Virus record (IMG/VR): IMGVR_UViG_3300035670_000982
Span: 1-29,659 of that record
Source: a virus
Strand: one strand, 5' to 3'
Length of the DNA stretch: 29,659 nt
Shown here: piece by piece, positions 21,779 to 28,531 of the stretch
Layout: every line of letters starts with the position of its first letter
How positions within the stretch are numbered: position 1 is the stretch's first letter
Translations under genes and position numbers: made by a program
Notes under the pieces: generated by a model
The model's database searches: none
What the model was told of the DNA's origin: nothing
The model's input: only the letters and a program-made list of their open reading frames with translations

Positions 21779-22792
21779 TTAGAAAGTACCGCCATCAACA
21801 GTAACATTATCCAAGTTTGTTCCGCTCAAGACTGTTGTGTTATTAATCTTGAAAACTTTTCCAGAAGCAAGATCAAAATGCTCCGATGATGTCCAAGCGT
21901 CTGTTGCATCAATCCAATTCAATGTCTTTGTTGTTGCACCAAGAATTGAAATACCAGCGCCATCGGCTGTTGTATCGTCTGGAGAGGCAACATTAGCAAG
22001 TACAACATTCTTATCCTCAACAACAAGTGTTGCTGTATTAAGAGTTGTTGTATTGCCTTGAACTGTGAGATCTCCAGTGACTGTTAAACTATCTGAAATA
22101 GTAACATTTGCTGGAAGGCTTAATGTAACAGCACCAGCAGATGCACTGACAGCAATTTGATTTGCTGTTCCAGTAAGCGATGTAACAGTCGCTGTTGAAA
22201 GATCGCTGACTTGCGACCCTGTAATAGAGATTGTTGAGTTGCTGGCTGCTGTAAGGCGACCTTGTGCATCAACTGTAAAGGTTGCAACAGTCCCTGCACC
22301 ACCATAGCTTGCGGCAGTAACTGCTGTATTATCAAGATTAATTGTAACTGTGTCTGTAGCACCAGCAACAGATGAAAGACCTGTTCCACCAGAAATTGTA
22401 AAAGTATCAGCACCTGTTGTAATCGTTTGTGGTGTACCTCCATCACCAGCAACAGTGAATGTGGTAGCAACATTTGCAATAGAATTTGCAATTTCGCTAT
22501 CGACATATGCTTTTGTTGTAGCATGAGTGTTTGCAGATGGAGTTGGTACAATAACTACACCAGAGAATGTTTTATTTCCGCTTACTGTCTGCTCAGTAGT
22601 CAATGTTGCAAAAGCACCGGAGCCACCAATTGCCAAAATTTGTGTTGCTGTACCATCAACGCCGCCAGTTCCTTCACCGTAGTAAAGAACATCATCCTGT
22701 TCGTTAAATGCTAATTCTGCATTCTCAAGACTTGCTGGAGCTCCAGCAGCGCCACCAGCAGCTCTTCTTTTAATTCTAATCTTATTAGCCAT
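21779..22792 (-). CDS. Tail fibre protein (aquatic-phage type)
   Basis: A 337-residue protein with GGAGGAAA just upstream and a TAATG overlap with the preceding gene. It has the pattern of aquatic phage fibre proteins: a base module MANKIRIKRR...GAPASLENAELAFNEQDDVLYYGEG; ATTKAYVDSEIANSIA, the KAYVD element typical of T4-like short or long fibre proteins; repeated shaft segments (TISDSLTVTGDLTVQGNTTTLNTATLVVEDKNVVLA); and a C-terminal NLDNVTVDGGTF. Low complexity in Thr, Val and Ala suggests a trimeric beta-helical shaft. It lies in a cluster of fibre genes between endolysin and connector genes. Attachment to virion or receptor is unknown. Confidence 0.8.
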   Translation of the reverse strand: MANKIRIKRRAAGGAAGAPASLENAELAFNEQDDVLYYGEGTGGVDGTATQILAIGGSGAFATLTTEQTVSGNKTFSGVVIVPTPSANTHATTKAYVDSEIANSIANVATTFTVAGDGGTPQTITTGADTFTISGGTGLSSVAGATDTVTINLDNTAVTAASYGGAGTVATFTVDAQGRLTAASNSTISITGSQVSDLSTATVTSLTGTANQIAVSASAGAVTLSLPANVTISDSLTVTGDLTVQGNTTTLNTATLVVEDKNVVLANVASPDDTTADGAGISILGATTKTLNWIDATDAWTSSEHFDLASGKVFKINNTTVLSGTNLDNVTVDGGTF

Positions 22793-23031
22793 TAATAATT
22801 TCCTCCATCAAGCAACAAAGTTGCTGCACTATGTACATGGTCAGCTCGAGCTGCCAGATTACTTATCCCCGCACTTGCTGTTCTTGCGATTTCAGCAGGA
22901 GCGGTATTACTTAAACTTAAACTTGCTAAATTAATTGTACCACTAGTTTGTGTTAAAACAGTAGTATCTGTTGTTATGGAGACATTTGAGGCTTGTGTAG
23001 TTGTAAGCTGTAGAGTCGTGATATCGGCCAT
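22792..23031 (-). CDS. Small fibre-type protein with RADHVH motif
   Basis: A 79-residue protein rich in Thr and Ser (MADITTLQLTTTQASNVSIT) with ARADHVHSAATLLLDGGNY at its C-terminus. The DHVH motif is common in phage tail fibre proteins where it can bind metal at the fibre axis. The ending DGGNY parallels DGGTF of the following fibre gene, as if both shared a terminal tag. TAATG overlaps on both sides place it in a single translational unit with its neighbours. It could be a separate fibre tip segment or a small baseplate component. Exact function unknown. Confidence 0.7.
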   Translation of the reverse strand: MADITTLQLTTTQASNVSITTDTTVLTQTSGTINLASLSLSNTAPAEIARTASAGISNLAARADHVHSAATLLLDGGNY

Positions 23032-23363
23032 TACCTAGTAACCTCGCCAGTTACCGTTGCATTTCCTGTTAAAATAGTGGTAATTGTTTGACCGTTAATT
23101 TCTTGAAAATCATATACATATACCCCGGCTCTTAAATTAGCTGTCAATTCTGGGGTAACTGTAAATACCACAACCCCATTGGCTCCGTCTGTAATTTCGG
23201 CAGTAAAATTGGCAGCAACAATATCAGAAGATCTTCTTTTTCTAATTTGACCAGAGTATGTTCTAGAGCTGATATCAATTACAACATTAGCATTGTTTTT
23301 TAAAACAAGCTGATGCGCATATGTATCACCTTGATAAATATCAATATTTCTAGTTGCTGGCAT
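23031..23363 (-). CDS. BppU-like N-terminal domain protein
   Basis: A 110-residue beta-rich protein. MPATRNIDIYQGDTYAHQLVL, VVIDISSRTYSGQIRKRR, VVFTVTPELTANLRAGVYVYDFQ and TGNATVTGEVTR form the pattern of an Ig-like or BppU N-terminal domain found in phage baseplate and tail proteins: strand, 'GDT' turn, 'G.IR' strand and a 'G.Y.YDF' strand. It carries only this single domain and may anchor other fibres. ATG 23363 has AGGAGAT upstream. It begins a fibre block (23363-21545) right after the endolysin gene. Confidence 0.7.
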   Translation of the reverse strand: MPATRNIDIYQGDTYAHQLVLKNNANVVIDISSRTYSGQIRKRRSSDIVAANFTAEITDGANGVVVFTVTPELTANLRAGVYVYDFQEINGQTITTILTGNATVTGEVTR

Positions 23364-23395
23364 AATATCTCCTATAAGATATTAGCAATAATTGG

Positions 23396-24232
23396 TTACG
23401 AGAGCAAGGCTGTCCAAGTAGCTGTATCAACATCTCCTGTTGCGGGGAGCCCAACTTTTGCTTGGAACTCTTTAACAGCTGCTTGTGTTTTTGGTCCAAA
23501 ATCTCCATCTTGTAAGCAATTAATTCCGTGTTTTGTCAAACGCCTTTGCAATCTTTTAACTGCTGGACCTTTATAATCTTTTGTAAGATGCGGAAGTGAT
23601 GCTGGATCAACTTTTGGACCATCATCAGATGCTGATTTTGCTGGCTGTTGCGTAACAGGCTGAGCCGCTGGTTGCGGAGCAGGTTGATCACCTCTTTTAG
23701 CAACATATTCAACAACAGCAGCAGGTGGATTATCACCTTCTGTATACCGCAAATGCCATGGTTCTTCTGGCACAACTTCCCAGCTAAAACCAAACTTACG
23801 AACATTATCAATAAGCCAATTTAATCTCTTTGGCTCAGCAGCTGTATGGACATCGACGGCCAATCCGCTATTATGCTGAGATGTACCAGGTGCAGCAAGA
23901 CTTGCTAACTTTGGTGATTTCTTGTACCACTTAACACCTTCAAAAGTTCTTGTTGAGGCACCGGGGATTGGCTCTTTCTGATATCTTTGCTTAAAAGCAG
24001 TTAGTTGGGATTCAAAAGAGCGATATGTATCACCAGAAGAAACCGGCTTTAATTCAACGCCATCAGCCTTTGCAGCTTCAACCATTGCTTCCCATGCATC
24101 TGCTGCCCTCCAATGCAATTTGCCGCCGCCCTTAAGCGGCTTTAAAAGCTTCTCTGGCAACTTGCCGGGTGCAATCCCCTTCAAATCTGCTGGTTGTTTT
24201 ACTGGGACAACAATATTCCACTTAACACTCAT
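23396..24232 (-). CDS. Endolysin: M15 (VanY-type) peptidase with peptidoglycan-binding domain
   Basis: A 278-residue protein from ATG 24232; a longer frame starting near 24322 is ignored because AGGAGGAG lies 9-10 bases before 24232. Residues about 60-165 carry the M15 signature: SSGDTYRSFESQ, then TSQHNSGLAVDVH (H120, D127) and EEPWHLRY (E157, H160), the zinc ligands and catalytic acid of D-Ala-D-Ala carboxypeptidases or L-Ala-D-Glu endopeptidases. A Pro/Gln/Ala linker (184-200) joins a C-terminal PG_binding_1 domain (about 215-277: AVKRLQRRLTKHGI, DGDFGPKTQAAVKEFQ). The ribosome site lies within the end of the preceding membrane-protein gene, so the lysis genes are coupled. It cuts peptide links of cell-wall peptidoglycan. 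Confidence 0.95.
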   Translation of the reverse strand: MSVKWNIVVPVKQPADLKGIAPGKLPEKLLKPLKGGGKLHWRAADAWEAMVEAAKADGVELKPVSSGDTYRSFESQLTAFKQRYQKEPIPGASTRTFEGVKWYKKSPKLASLAAPGTSQHNSGLAVDVHTAAEPKRLNWLIDNVRKFGFSWEVVPEEPWHLRYTEGDNPPAAVVEYVAKRGDQPAPQPAAQPVTQQPAKSASDDGPKVDPASLPHLTKDYKGPAVKRLQRRLTKHGINCLQDGDFGPKTQAAVKEFQAKVGLPATGDVDTATWTALLS

Positions 24233-24233
24233 T

Positions 24234-24494
24234 TTAGAACTCCTCCTCATCTTCTTTCTTTGCTTTCTTATCGACTTTACTGAAGACCTGATTGATTTCA
24301 TCAACACTAAGTTTACCATCATCTAAGAATGCACGTGACAATCCTTCAATAACAGTAGCAACGCCAGCAATCCCAGCCATAAAAACCGCCTTCCAGACTG
24401 GAACGCCAGCGATTGTACCCGCCCCGATGACTCCTAGCCCCGAGGCAGAAAAGGTCGCCAATATACGAAGGCAAATATTTTTGACCTGATCCAT
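24234..24494 (-). CDS. Holin-like membrane protein with EF-hand-like acidic C-terminus
   Basis: An 86-residue protein. Hydrophobic segments SASGLGVIGAGTIAG and VWKAVFMAGIAGVATVIEGL are two likely transmembrane helices. After them comes AFLDDGKLSVDEINQVFSK, in which DDGKLSVDE resembles an EF-hand calcium loop, then a charged tail KKAKKEDEEEF. Several actinobacteriophage holins have a similar membrane hairpin followed by a 'DGKL..DEI' segment; this is from memory. The end of the gene carries the endolysin ribosome site and the start follows the previous stop by two bases. Likely a holin or antiholin controlling lysis timing. Confidence 0.75.
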   Translation of the reverse strand: MDQVKNICLRILATFSASGLGVIGAGTIAGVPVWKAVFMAGIAGVATVIEGLSRAFLDDGKLSVDEINQVFSKVDKKAKKEDEEEF

Positions 24495-24496
24495 GC

Positions 24497-24727
24497 TTAT
24501 GCCTTCTTCTTAGTAGCGGGCTTTTCCGCAGGCTTCTTTGCTAAGAAAGAAGCAACTGTAGGATCGCCAACCTTTGTTGATAACCATGCAAGACCATAAG
24601 CAATTGCAGGTGTTAATACCGCAACCAACTCACCGTCAAGATTTAGCTGAACTGTAGCCAGCCAGACCCAAACGCCGAGCGCGCCTCCTTTAACTGCTTG
24701 ATCTAAGTTTTGTGACTTAGTAGACAT
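24497..24727 (-). CDS. Holin-like small membrane protein
   Basis: A 76-residue protein from ATG 24727, with GGAGG 5 bases upstream; an in-frame GTG at 24733 is less likely. Residues about 10-55 are hydrophobic with two weak helices (GGALGVWVWLATVQL; LVAVLTPAIAYGLAWL). The tail is Lys/Ala/Pro-rich (KKPAEKPATKKKA), like the cytoplasmic basic tails of holins. It is the first gene after a near-consensus promoter at 24760-24788 and is followed immediately by a second membrane protein and the endolysin. A holin role is the natural reading; which of the three candidates is the true holin cannot be decided. Confidence 0.75.
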   Translation of the reverse strand: MSTKSQNLDQAVKGGALGVWVWLATVQLNLDGELVAVLTPAIAYGLAWLSTKVGDPTVASFLAKKPAEKPATKKKA

Positions 24728-24736
24728 GATCACCTC

Positions 24737-24753
24737 CCTGCCCCAACGGGCAT
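24737..24753 (-). promoter_or_regulatory. 5'-terminal hairpin of the lysis transcript
   Basis: Minus-strand TGCCC, GTTG loop, GGGCA forms a compact five-pair hairpin at the predicted 5' end of the message from the promoter at 24760-24788, just before GGGAGG and the ATG at 24727. Such a stem may stabilise the message or keep the ribosome site open. Positions are approximate to a base or two. Confidence 0.4.
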
Positions 24754-24759
24754 AAGATA

Positions 24760-24788
24760 ATTATACATCATAGGTTATTCCATGTCAT
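24760..24788 (-). promoter_or_regulatory. Near-consensus sigma-70-type promoter for lysis genes
   Basis: Minus-strand ATGACA (24788-24783, 5 of 6 match to TTGACA) and TATAAT (24765-24760, perfect), separated by exactly 17 bases. Predicted start is about 24753, directly upstream of the holin-like gene at 24727. The -35 overlaps the end of the coding region of the 722-residue protein. It is the best promoter in the window. Confidence 0.7.
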
Positions 24789-24969
24789 TCTTTAATATTT
24801 CATTTAAATAATGAACAAATAAGGCAATCAATGTAGCAATTCCAGCAAGTCTTTGAGTTGTACCAGATAGCGTAATATAAACAACAAAGCTACCAGCTAA
24901 TGTAAAAGCTAATCCGGCTGTAATATCCCAAAGTTTTTTACCAAAACCAAACCAGTTAAATTTCTTCAT
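24775..24969 (-). CDS. Nested holin-like membrane protein (in-frame internal start)
   Basis: A 64-residue protein in the same frame as the C-terminus of the 722-residue gene. ATG 24969 is preceded by AAGGAGGG at 24984-24977 with 7 bases of spacing, an excellent ribosome binding site that would have no purpose inside an ordinary coding region. The product starts MKKFNWFGFGKKLWD, amphipathic and basic, followed by two hydrophobic segments (ITAGLAFTLAGSFVVYITL; LAGIATLIALFVHYL) and NEILKNDME. Size and topology fit a small two-helix holin, and two further holin-like genes and the endolysin follow. It may be made both as part of the large protein and independently. Alternative: an ancestral stop between two genes was lost. 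Confidence 0.6.
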   Translation of the reverse strand: MKKFNWFGFGKKLWDITAGLAFTLAGSFVVYITLSGTTQRLAGIATLIALFVHYLNEILKNDME

Positions 24970-26943
24970 TTCAATTCCCTCCTTTATATAATACTTGTAA
25001 ATGCTATTTTTAGCATAATCATTATCATCTTCATCTTCAGGACCAGCAATTTCACCAGCCGCTTCACCAACCTCTTCTTCTTTTCTTGAACGGGCTTCGC
25101 CAGAATTACCGCCTCCGCCAGAACCTCCACCAGAGCCGCCTCCACTTGAGCCTCCAGATGGAGCACTTGGTGCAGCAGGTGCAGCACCAACAGTTATTGT
25201 TGCCAATGCCGCAGCAGCGGCAATAACAGACTTTCTTGTTCCAACATCAACACTTGATCCTGCTGGAACATATTCATCAAAGCCGCCGCCATAAACATTT
25301 ATTTCTTCTTCCAGAGCTTCTTTAATTTCATCCTCTTGTTCATTTAAAGTTTCAACAAGTTGCTCAACCTGTTCATCTGAGAGTTCTTCAACATCAATGG
25401 CCGCAAAGACTTCTTTTAATTGCTCTTGGGGTGCAGATGCCAAATCGCTATTTAAAACCGCCGCAACCGCTTCCTGAGCGCTCTGAGGCGGTGTTTCGGG
25501 CAGCGGGGCAAGGGTTGTTTGTGTCGGGGCTACTGTTGTTGTCGTTGTAGGGGCAATAGTTATTGTAGTACTTGTAGTTGTTGTAGGTGGAATTGTAGTC
25601 GTTGTAGTACTTGTTGTAGATGTTGTTGTACTAGTTGTTGTAGTTGGAGCAAGTGTTGTTGTTGTACTAGTTGTTGTAGTTGGAGCAAGTGTTGTTGTTG
25701 TACTTGTAGTTGTAGTCTCAGGTACTGTTGTAGTTGTTGTAGTTTCAGGTACAGTCGTTGTAGTAGTCGTTGTACTTGTAGTAGTCGTTGGAGCCTGTGT
25801 AGTTGTTGTAGTTTGAGGCGGCGGGGCTTGCGTTGTTGTCGTTGTTGGTGGAAGAGTAGTTGTCGTTGTAGTCGTTGTGGCAGGTGGCACATATACAGTT
25901 GTTGTAGTAGTCTGGGGTGGAGATGTTGTTGTGGTACTGGTTGAAGATGTTGTTGGCGGGATGGTCGTTGTGGAGGTCGTTGAAGAAGTCGTTGAAGTTG
26001 TTTGAGGAGCAATTGTAGTTGTAGTTGTTGCTACTGGGTAGTCAATGACAATTGAAACTTCCTCTGTAAAGTTTGAATAGTAGCGAGAGGTGTCATTGTC
26101 TGATCTGACCCGGAATCTCCATGTTGAGCCAGATTCAACGCCAAAAAAGTCAAGGGCAAAATATTCTTTATTAAATTCGTAATAGGTATTCAACGCATTG
26201 GCATCGCCAACATTGCCTGTTGCAACTCCCCACCCAGCAACATCGCCAGTTGTAAAACCTATTGCATAGCGTTCCGGTTGATAGGTTCCACAACTTGGCG
26301 CATCCCAATCCAACAAAACAGCATCTTCAGTTTCAGAAATAGCCAGGTTCTCTGGAGGGCAGATATCCACAGCCGGAATCGTTGTGGTGGTTGATGTAGT
26401 CGTAGTAGTTTCAGGAACTGTCGTGGTAGTTGATGTAGTCGTTGTGGTCTCAGGAACAGTTGTAGTGGTAGTTGTAGTTTCGGGGACTGTAGTTGTTGTT
26501 GTAGTTGTGGTGCTTGTAGTTGTTGTAGTTGTAGTGGTAGTAGAACTTGTTGTTGTGGTATTTGTTGGAGCAAGGTTTGCTTCAATTAAATATGATGTTC
26601 CATACCAAGCATCTGGATTTCCACAACATACCCCGGCTCTTAATCGATACGTTCCGGGCTCAAGATTTCTTGATATATAAGAATCAAGACCATAATAGTC
26701 ATCATTGCTTGCAATTAAATTATTATTACTATCATATAACCACAGCATTGAATCAATGCCATATTGATCTCTGGCGTATGTACGAACACTTAATGTTTGA
26801 GCGGTTGATAATTCAAAATAAAAATCCCGATCGTTTTGGGTAGCCGTATAGGTATCGGCACTAGCGGGATTAGATGGGAAAAAGAACGCAAGCAGGGCGG
26901 GTATGAGTATCCATGCACCTTTACGAAGCTTAATTCGCTTCAT
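24775..26943 (-). CDS. Secreted threonine-rich multidomain protein with C-terminal membrane segment
   Basis: A 722-residue protein. Residues 1-29 are a signal peptide (KRIKLRKG, then a hydrophobic core, ending ASA). About 30-125 are a pre-peptidase C-terminal (PPC)-like beta-domain (DSMLWLYDSNNNLIASND; LEPGTYRLRAG). About 127-190 are Thr-rich. About 192-305 are fibronectin III-like (PPENLAISETEDAVLLDWDAP). About 306-480 are Thr-rich with VPE, LAP and APT breaks. About 487-550 are acidic helical, then FDEYVPAGSSVDVG and a hydrophobic AAAAALATITVGA, Gly-rich linker, and the nested holin-like region (659-722). This architecture and the Thr linkers resemble actinobacterial surface proteins, so host origin is plausible. 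It is likely anchored in the cell envelope, perhaps remodelling it during infection or lysis. Start ATG 26943 overlaps the upstream stop (TAATG) with only a weak ribosome site. Confidence 0.75.
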   Translation of the reverse strand: MKRIKLRKGAWILIPALLAFFFPSNPASADTYTATQNDRDFYFELSTAQTLSVRTYARDQYGIDSMLWLYDSNNNLIASNDDYYGLDSYISRNLEPGTYRLRAGVCCGNPDAWYGTSYLIEANLAPTNTTTTSSTTTTTTTTTSTTTTTTTTVPETTTTTTTVPETTTTTSTTTTVPETTTTTSTTTTIPAVDICPPENLAISETEDAVLLDWDAPSCGTYQPERYAIGFTTGDVAGWGVATGNVGDANALNTYYEFNKEYFALDFFGVESGSTWRFRVRSDNDTSRYYSNFTEEVSIVIDYPVATTTTTIAPQTTSTTSSTTSTTTIPPTTSSTSTTTTSPPQTTTTTVYVPPATTTTTTTTLPPTTTTTQAPPPQTTTTTQAPTTTTSTTTTTTTVPETTTTTTVPETTTTSTTTTLAPTTTTSTTTTLAPTTTTSTTTSTTSTTTTTIPPTTTTSTTITIAPTTTTTVAPTQTTLAPLPETPPQSAQEAVAAVLNSDLASAPQEQLKEVFAAIDVEELSDEQVEQLVETLNEQEDEIKEALEEEINVYGGGFDEYVPAGSSVDVGTRKSVIAAAAALATITVGAAPAAPSAPSGGSSGGGSGGGSGGGGNSGEARSRKEEEVGEAAGEIAGPEDEDDNDYAKNSIYKYYIKEGIEMKKFNWFGFGKKLWDITAGLAFTLAGSFVVYITLSGTTQRLAGIATLIALFVHYLNEILKNDME
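24977..24984 (-). promoter_or_regulatory. Internal Shine-Dalgarno AAGGAGGG
   Basis: Eight-base ribosome binding site, AAGGAGGG on the minus strand, 7 bases before the in-frame ATG at 24969 inside the 722-residue gene. It is as strong as the sites before the major tail protein (AGGAGG) and the endolysin (AGGAGGAG), and decides the nested start. Confidence 0.75.
25500..26030 (-). repeat. Threonine-codon low-complexity tract, second linker
   Basis: Nearly pure G and T on the plus strand (A and C on the minus strand), encoding the Thr-rich linker of about residues 306-480. A 36-bp unit encoding TLAPTTTTSTTT is repeated in direct copies around 25619-25690, so the linker has expanded by duplication. 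A similar tract occurs at 26380-26570. Confidence 0.85.
26380..26570 (-). repeat. Threonine-codon low-complexity tract, first linker
   Basis: G/T-rich plus strand encoding the first Thr-rich linker (about residues 127-190), with three VPE-TTTTT style repeats. DNA-level copies (tcaggaac and similar) recur at about 33-bp intervals. Strand-skewed tracts of this type are prone to length changes. Confidence 0.8.
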
Positions 26944-27239
26944 TACTTTTCTGTTGGTTCTTGCAACTCCTCAGCTGGGTCTTGTGCGTTCTTGCTTTTT
27001 ACATTTGAAATCATCAACCCCGCCAAAGTTCCGGTAATAAATGTTGCAATACTTGATAACACACTAAAAAACATCTTGTCGTTTTCAGCTTGCGCTCCAA
27101 CGGGTTGAGCAACAAATACAAGGGCATAAAGGATGGCGCATGTTGTTGTAAACAATACGGCTCCAAGAACACATCCCACAATAAACCTTAATCTTGCATC
27201 CAAATCTTCAGGAGTATACTTATTCATCTTCCTTTCCAT
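26943..27239 (-). CDS. Two-helix membrane protein, possible holin
   Basis: A 98-residue protein. Of several ATGs, 27239 is favoured because AAAGGAGG ends 6 bases upstream; a second, MNKY at 27227, is possible. Two hydrophobic segments (FIVGCVLGAVLFTTTCAILYALVFV; FFSVLSSIATFITGTLAGLMI) are joined by a short charged loop (GAQAENDKM). The C-terminus is hydrophilic and acidic (NAQDPAEELQEPTEK). Similar two-helix proteins with N-terminal YTPEDLDARLRF occur in many aquatic phages as uncharacterised or holin-like. It overlaps the preceding lipoprotein gene by about 20 bases and the following secreted protein gene by one base, so the three are coupled. Confidence 0.75.
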   Translation of the reverse strand: MERKMNKYTPEDLDARLRFIVGCVLGAVLFTTTCAILYALVFVAQPVGAQAENDKMFFSVLSSIATFITGTLAGLMISNVKSKNAQDPAEELQEPTEK

Positions 27240-27420
27240 TTGTGTCCTCCTTTGGATCAAATCCAATTAAATCCGTTGTACATCCACCTTCAACAATACA
27301 TACGGGTGGGTTACATTCTTCGTTTTCCCAATTTACAGGGTCTTGACAATGATAGCGATAACTACCTTGATAACCACAGCCAGAAATAATTAAGAATAAA
27401 ATCGGGATTAATTTTTTCAC
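27220..27420 (-). CDS. Small lipoprotein
   Basis: A 66-residue protein starting at GTG 27420. MKKLIPILFLIISGCG is a short signal peptide with a lipobox ISGC, so C15 is probably lipidated and the remaining 51 residues are exported. The mature part holds conserved cysteines (YHCQDPVNWENEECNPPVC; EGGCTTDL). Proteins with a CQDPxNW...C.PPxC pattern are widespread in aquatic phages as predicted lipoproteins of unknown function. No Shine-Dalgarno is visible, but TATAAT with a 6-base spacer directly precedes the GTG. Candidate roles include a spanin-like partner of the following membrane protein or superinfection immunity; neither is proven. Confidence 0.8.
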   Translation of the reverse strand: MKKLIPILFLIISGCGYQGSYRYHCQDPVNWENEECNPPVCIVEGGCTTDLIGFDPKEDTNGKEDE

Positions 27421-27432
27421 TTAACTATTATA
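27421..27432 (-). promoter_or_regulatory. Putative leaderless promoter: TATAAT, 6-base spacer, GTG
   Basis: Minus-strand TATAAT at 27432-27427, AGTTAA, then GTG at 27420. This has the same spacing as the site before 3150, and the 15-base strings differ at only two positions. A second feature here is an inverted repeat (ATAAG and ATAGAT arms) spanning 27430-27472 that overlaps the box and could be an operator. Confidence 0.5.
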
Positions 27433-27472
27433 AGATAGATTTTATTTTTTGGGAAGGATCTATAAAATCTTA
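27430..27472. repeat. Imperfect inverted repeat across the 27420 promoter
   Basis: Plus strand shows ATAAG-ATAGAT near 27430-27440 and ATCTAT, then aaaat, then CTTAT near 27459-27472. The arms pair over 11 bases with a 5-base bulge. It overlaps the -10 box and the stop of the fibre gene. It could be a weak terminator or a regulator-binding operator; there is no T-run after it on the minus strand. Confidence 0.35.
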
Positions 27473-28531
27473 TGAAACGCTTAGCGTTCCACTGGCGGTG
27501 AATGTGTGAACCGTGTATGAAGTGGCTCCAGTTGGACCAACCACTTTTGTTCCGCCAGTTATTGTAAATGTGCTTGCGCTTGAAGTAAGATATCGAACGA
27601 TAACTATTCCAGAACCACCCGCTGACGGTCCAGGACCCTCATGCGAACCACCACCGCCACCGCTGCCAGTGTTTGCGCTACCAGCAGTTGACCCTTGATT
27701 AGTGTAAAAAGCACCTCTTCCACCGCCGCCCGAGCCGCCGCTTCCTCCAGCGAAAGTGCCAAAAATATCTCCGTTGCGGCATCCGCCACCGCCACCGCCA
27801 GCCCTAGTCACCCCAGAGCCGGTGATTGATGAAGTTAAACCACTTCCACCATTCCCACCTCTATTTTCAAAAGATGCATTACCTCCACCGCTTCCCGCAC
27901 CGCCGCCGCCACCTCCTGCATATTCAGGACCAGTGATTCTAGAATTACCACCACCGTATCCATTGCCAGCAGAACCTCCAGCATTTGCTCCTCCACCGCC
28001 AGCACTTGAAGTGATTGTGCTGAATACTGAACTGCTTCCCGCTCCTCCAACAGTAACCGTATATGTTCCGCGGGCTAACGAGAGTGGGCTTTCTGCTGAT
28101 GCACCACCACCGGATGTCTCTCCGGAGACGGAGCACCTATATGCTCCTGCTCCACCACCACCGACATAACCGCCAGAACCGCCACCACCGATAACCAAAT
28201 ACTGAACAGTAATATTTGGAACAACTGGAGTTGCCGAATTACTTGATGCAGATGAATTTGAAGAAACACCATAATTTGTACCAAGAGTAACAGTAAATGT
28301 ATACGCCGTTCCATTATTCAAACCGTTGACTGTAACTGGTGAAGATGAACTCGTACCAGTTATTCCGCCGGGACTTGAAGTTGCTGTATAAGTTAGAGCA
28401 CCGCCTTTTCCAGTATATGATGGCGGTGTAAAAGCAACAGTTGCAGATGCATTACCAGCAGTTGCTGTGCCAATTGTTGGCGTACCAGGTTTTTTACCTC
28501 CGCTAGAGGTATTGCCTACAGGAGATCTCAT
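27470..28531 (-). CDS. Adhesin-type fibre protein: fibronectin III plus glycine-rich domain
   Basis: A 353-residue protein from ATG 28531, which overlaps the previous stop (ATGA) and has GGAG upstream; an earlier ATG at 28558 lacks a ribosome site. Residues about 15-105 are a fibronectin III-like domain (PGTPTIGTATAGNASATVAFTPP; NNGTAYTFTVTLG). Residues about 108-300 are extremely glycine-rich, with YLVIGGGGSGGYVGGGGAGAY opening and GGSGIVIVRYL closing, the signature of the phage glycine-rich fibre-tip domain whose Gly tracts form polyglycine II helices. The C-terminal strands (TITGGTKVVGPTGATSYTVH) close the module. Such tips bind host surface receptors directly. Confidence 0.85.
   Translation of the reverse strand: MRSPVGNTSSGGKKPGTPTIGTATAGNASATVAFTPPSYTGKGGALTYTATSSPGGITGTSSSSPVTVNGLNNGTAYTFTVTLGTNYGVSSNSSASSNSATPVVPNITVQYLVIGGGGSGGYVGGGGAGAYRCSVSGETSGGGASAESPLSLARGTYTVTVGGAGSSSVFSTITSSAGGGGANAGGSAGNGYGGGNSRITGPEYAGGGGGGAGSGGGNASFENRGGNGGSGLTSSITGSGVTRAGGGGGGCRNGDIFGTFAGGSGGSGGGGRGAFYTNQGSTAGSANTGSGGGGGSHEGPGPSAGGSGIVIVRYLTSSASTFTITGGTKVVGPTGATSYTVHTFTASGTLSVS

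Noticed and set aside
25519-26012. Cys-rich or Gln/Leu-rich frames across the Thr-codon tract
   Set aside because: Low-complexity shadows of the Thr-rich linker.
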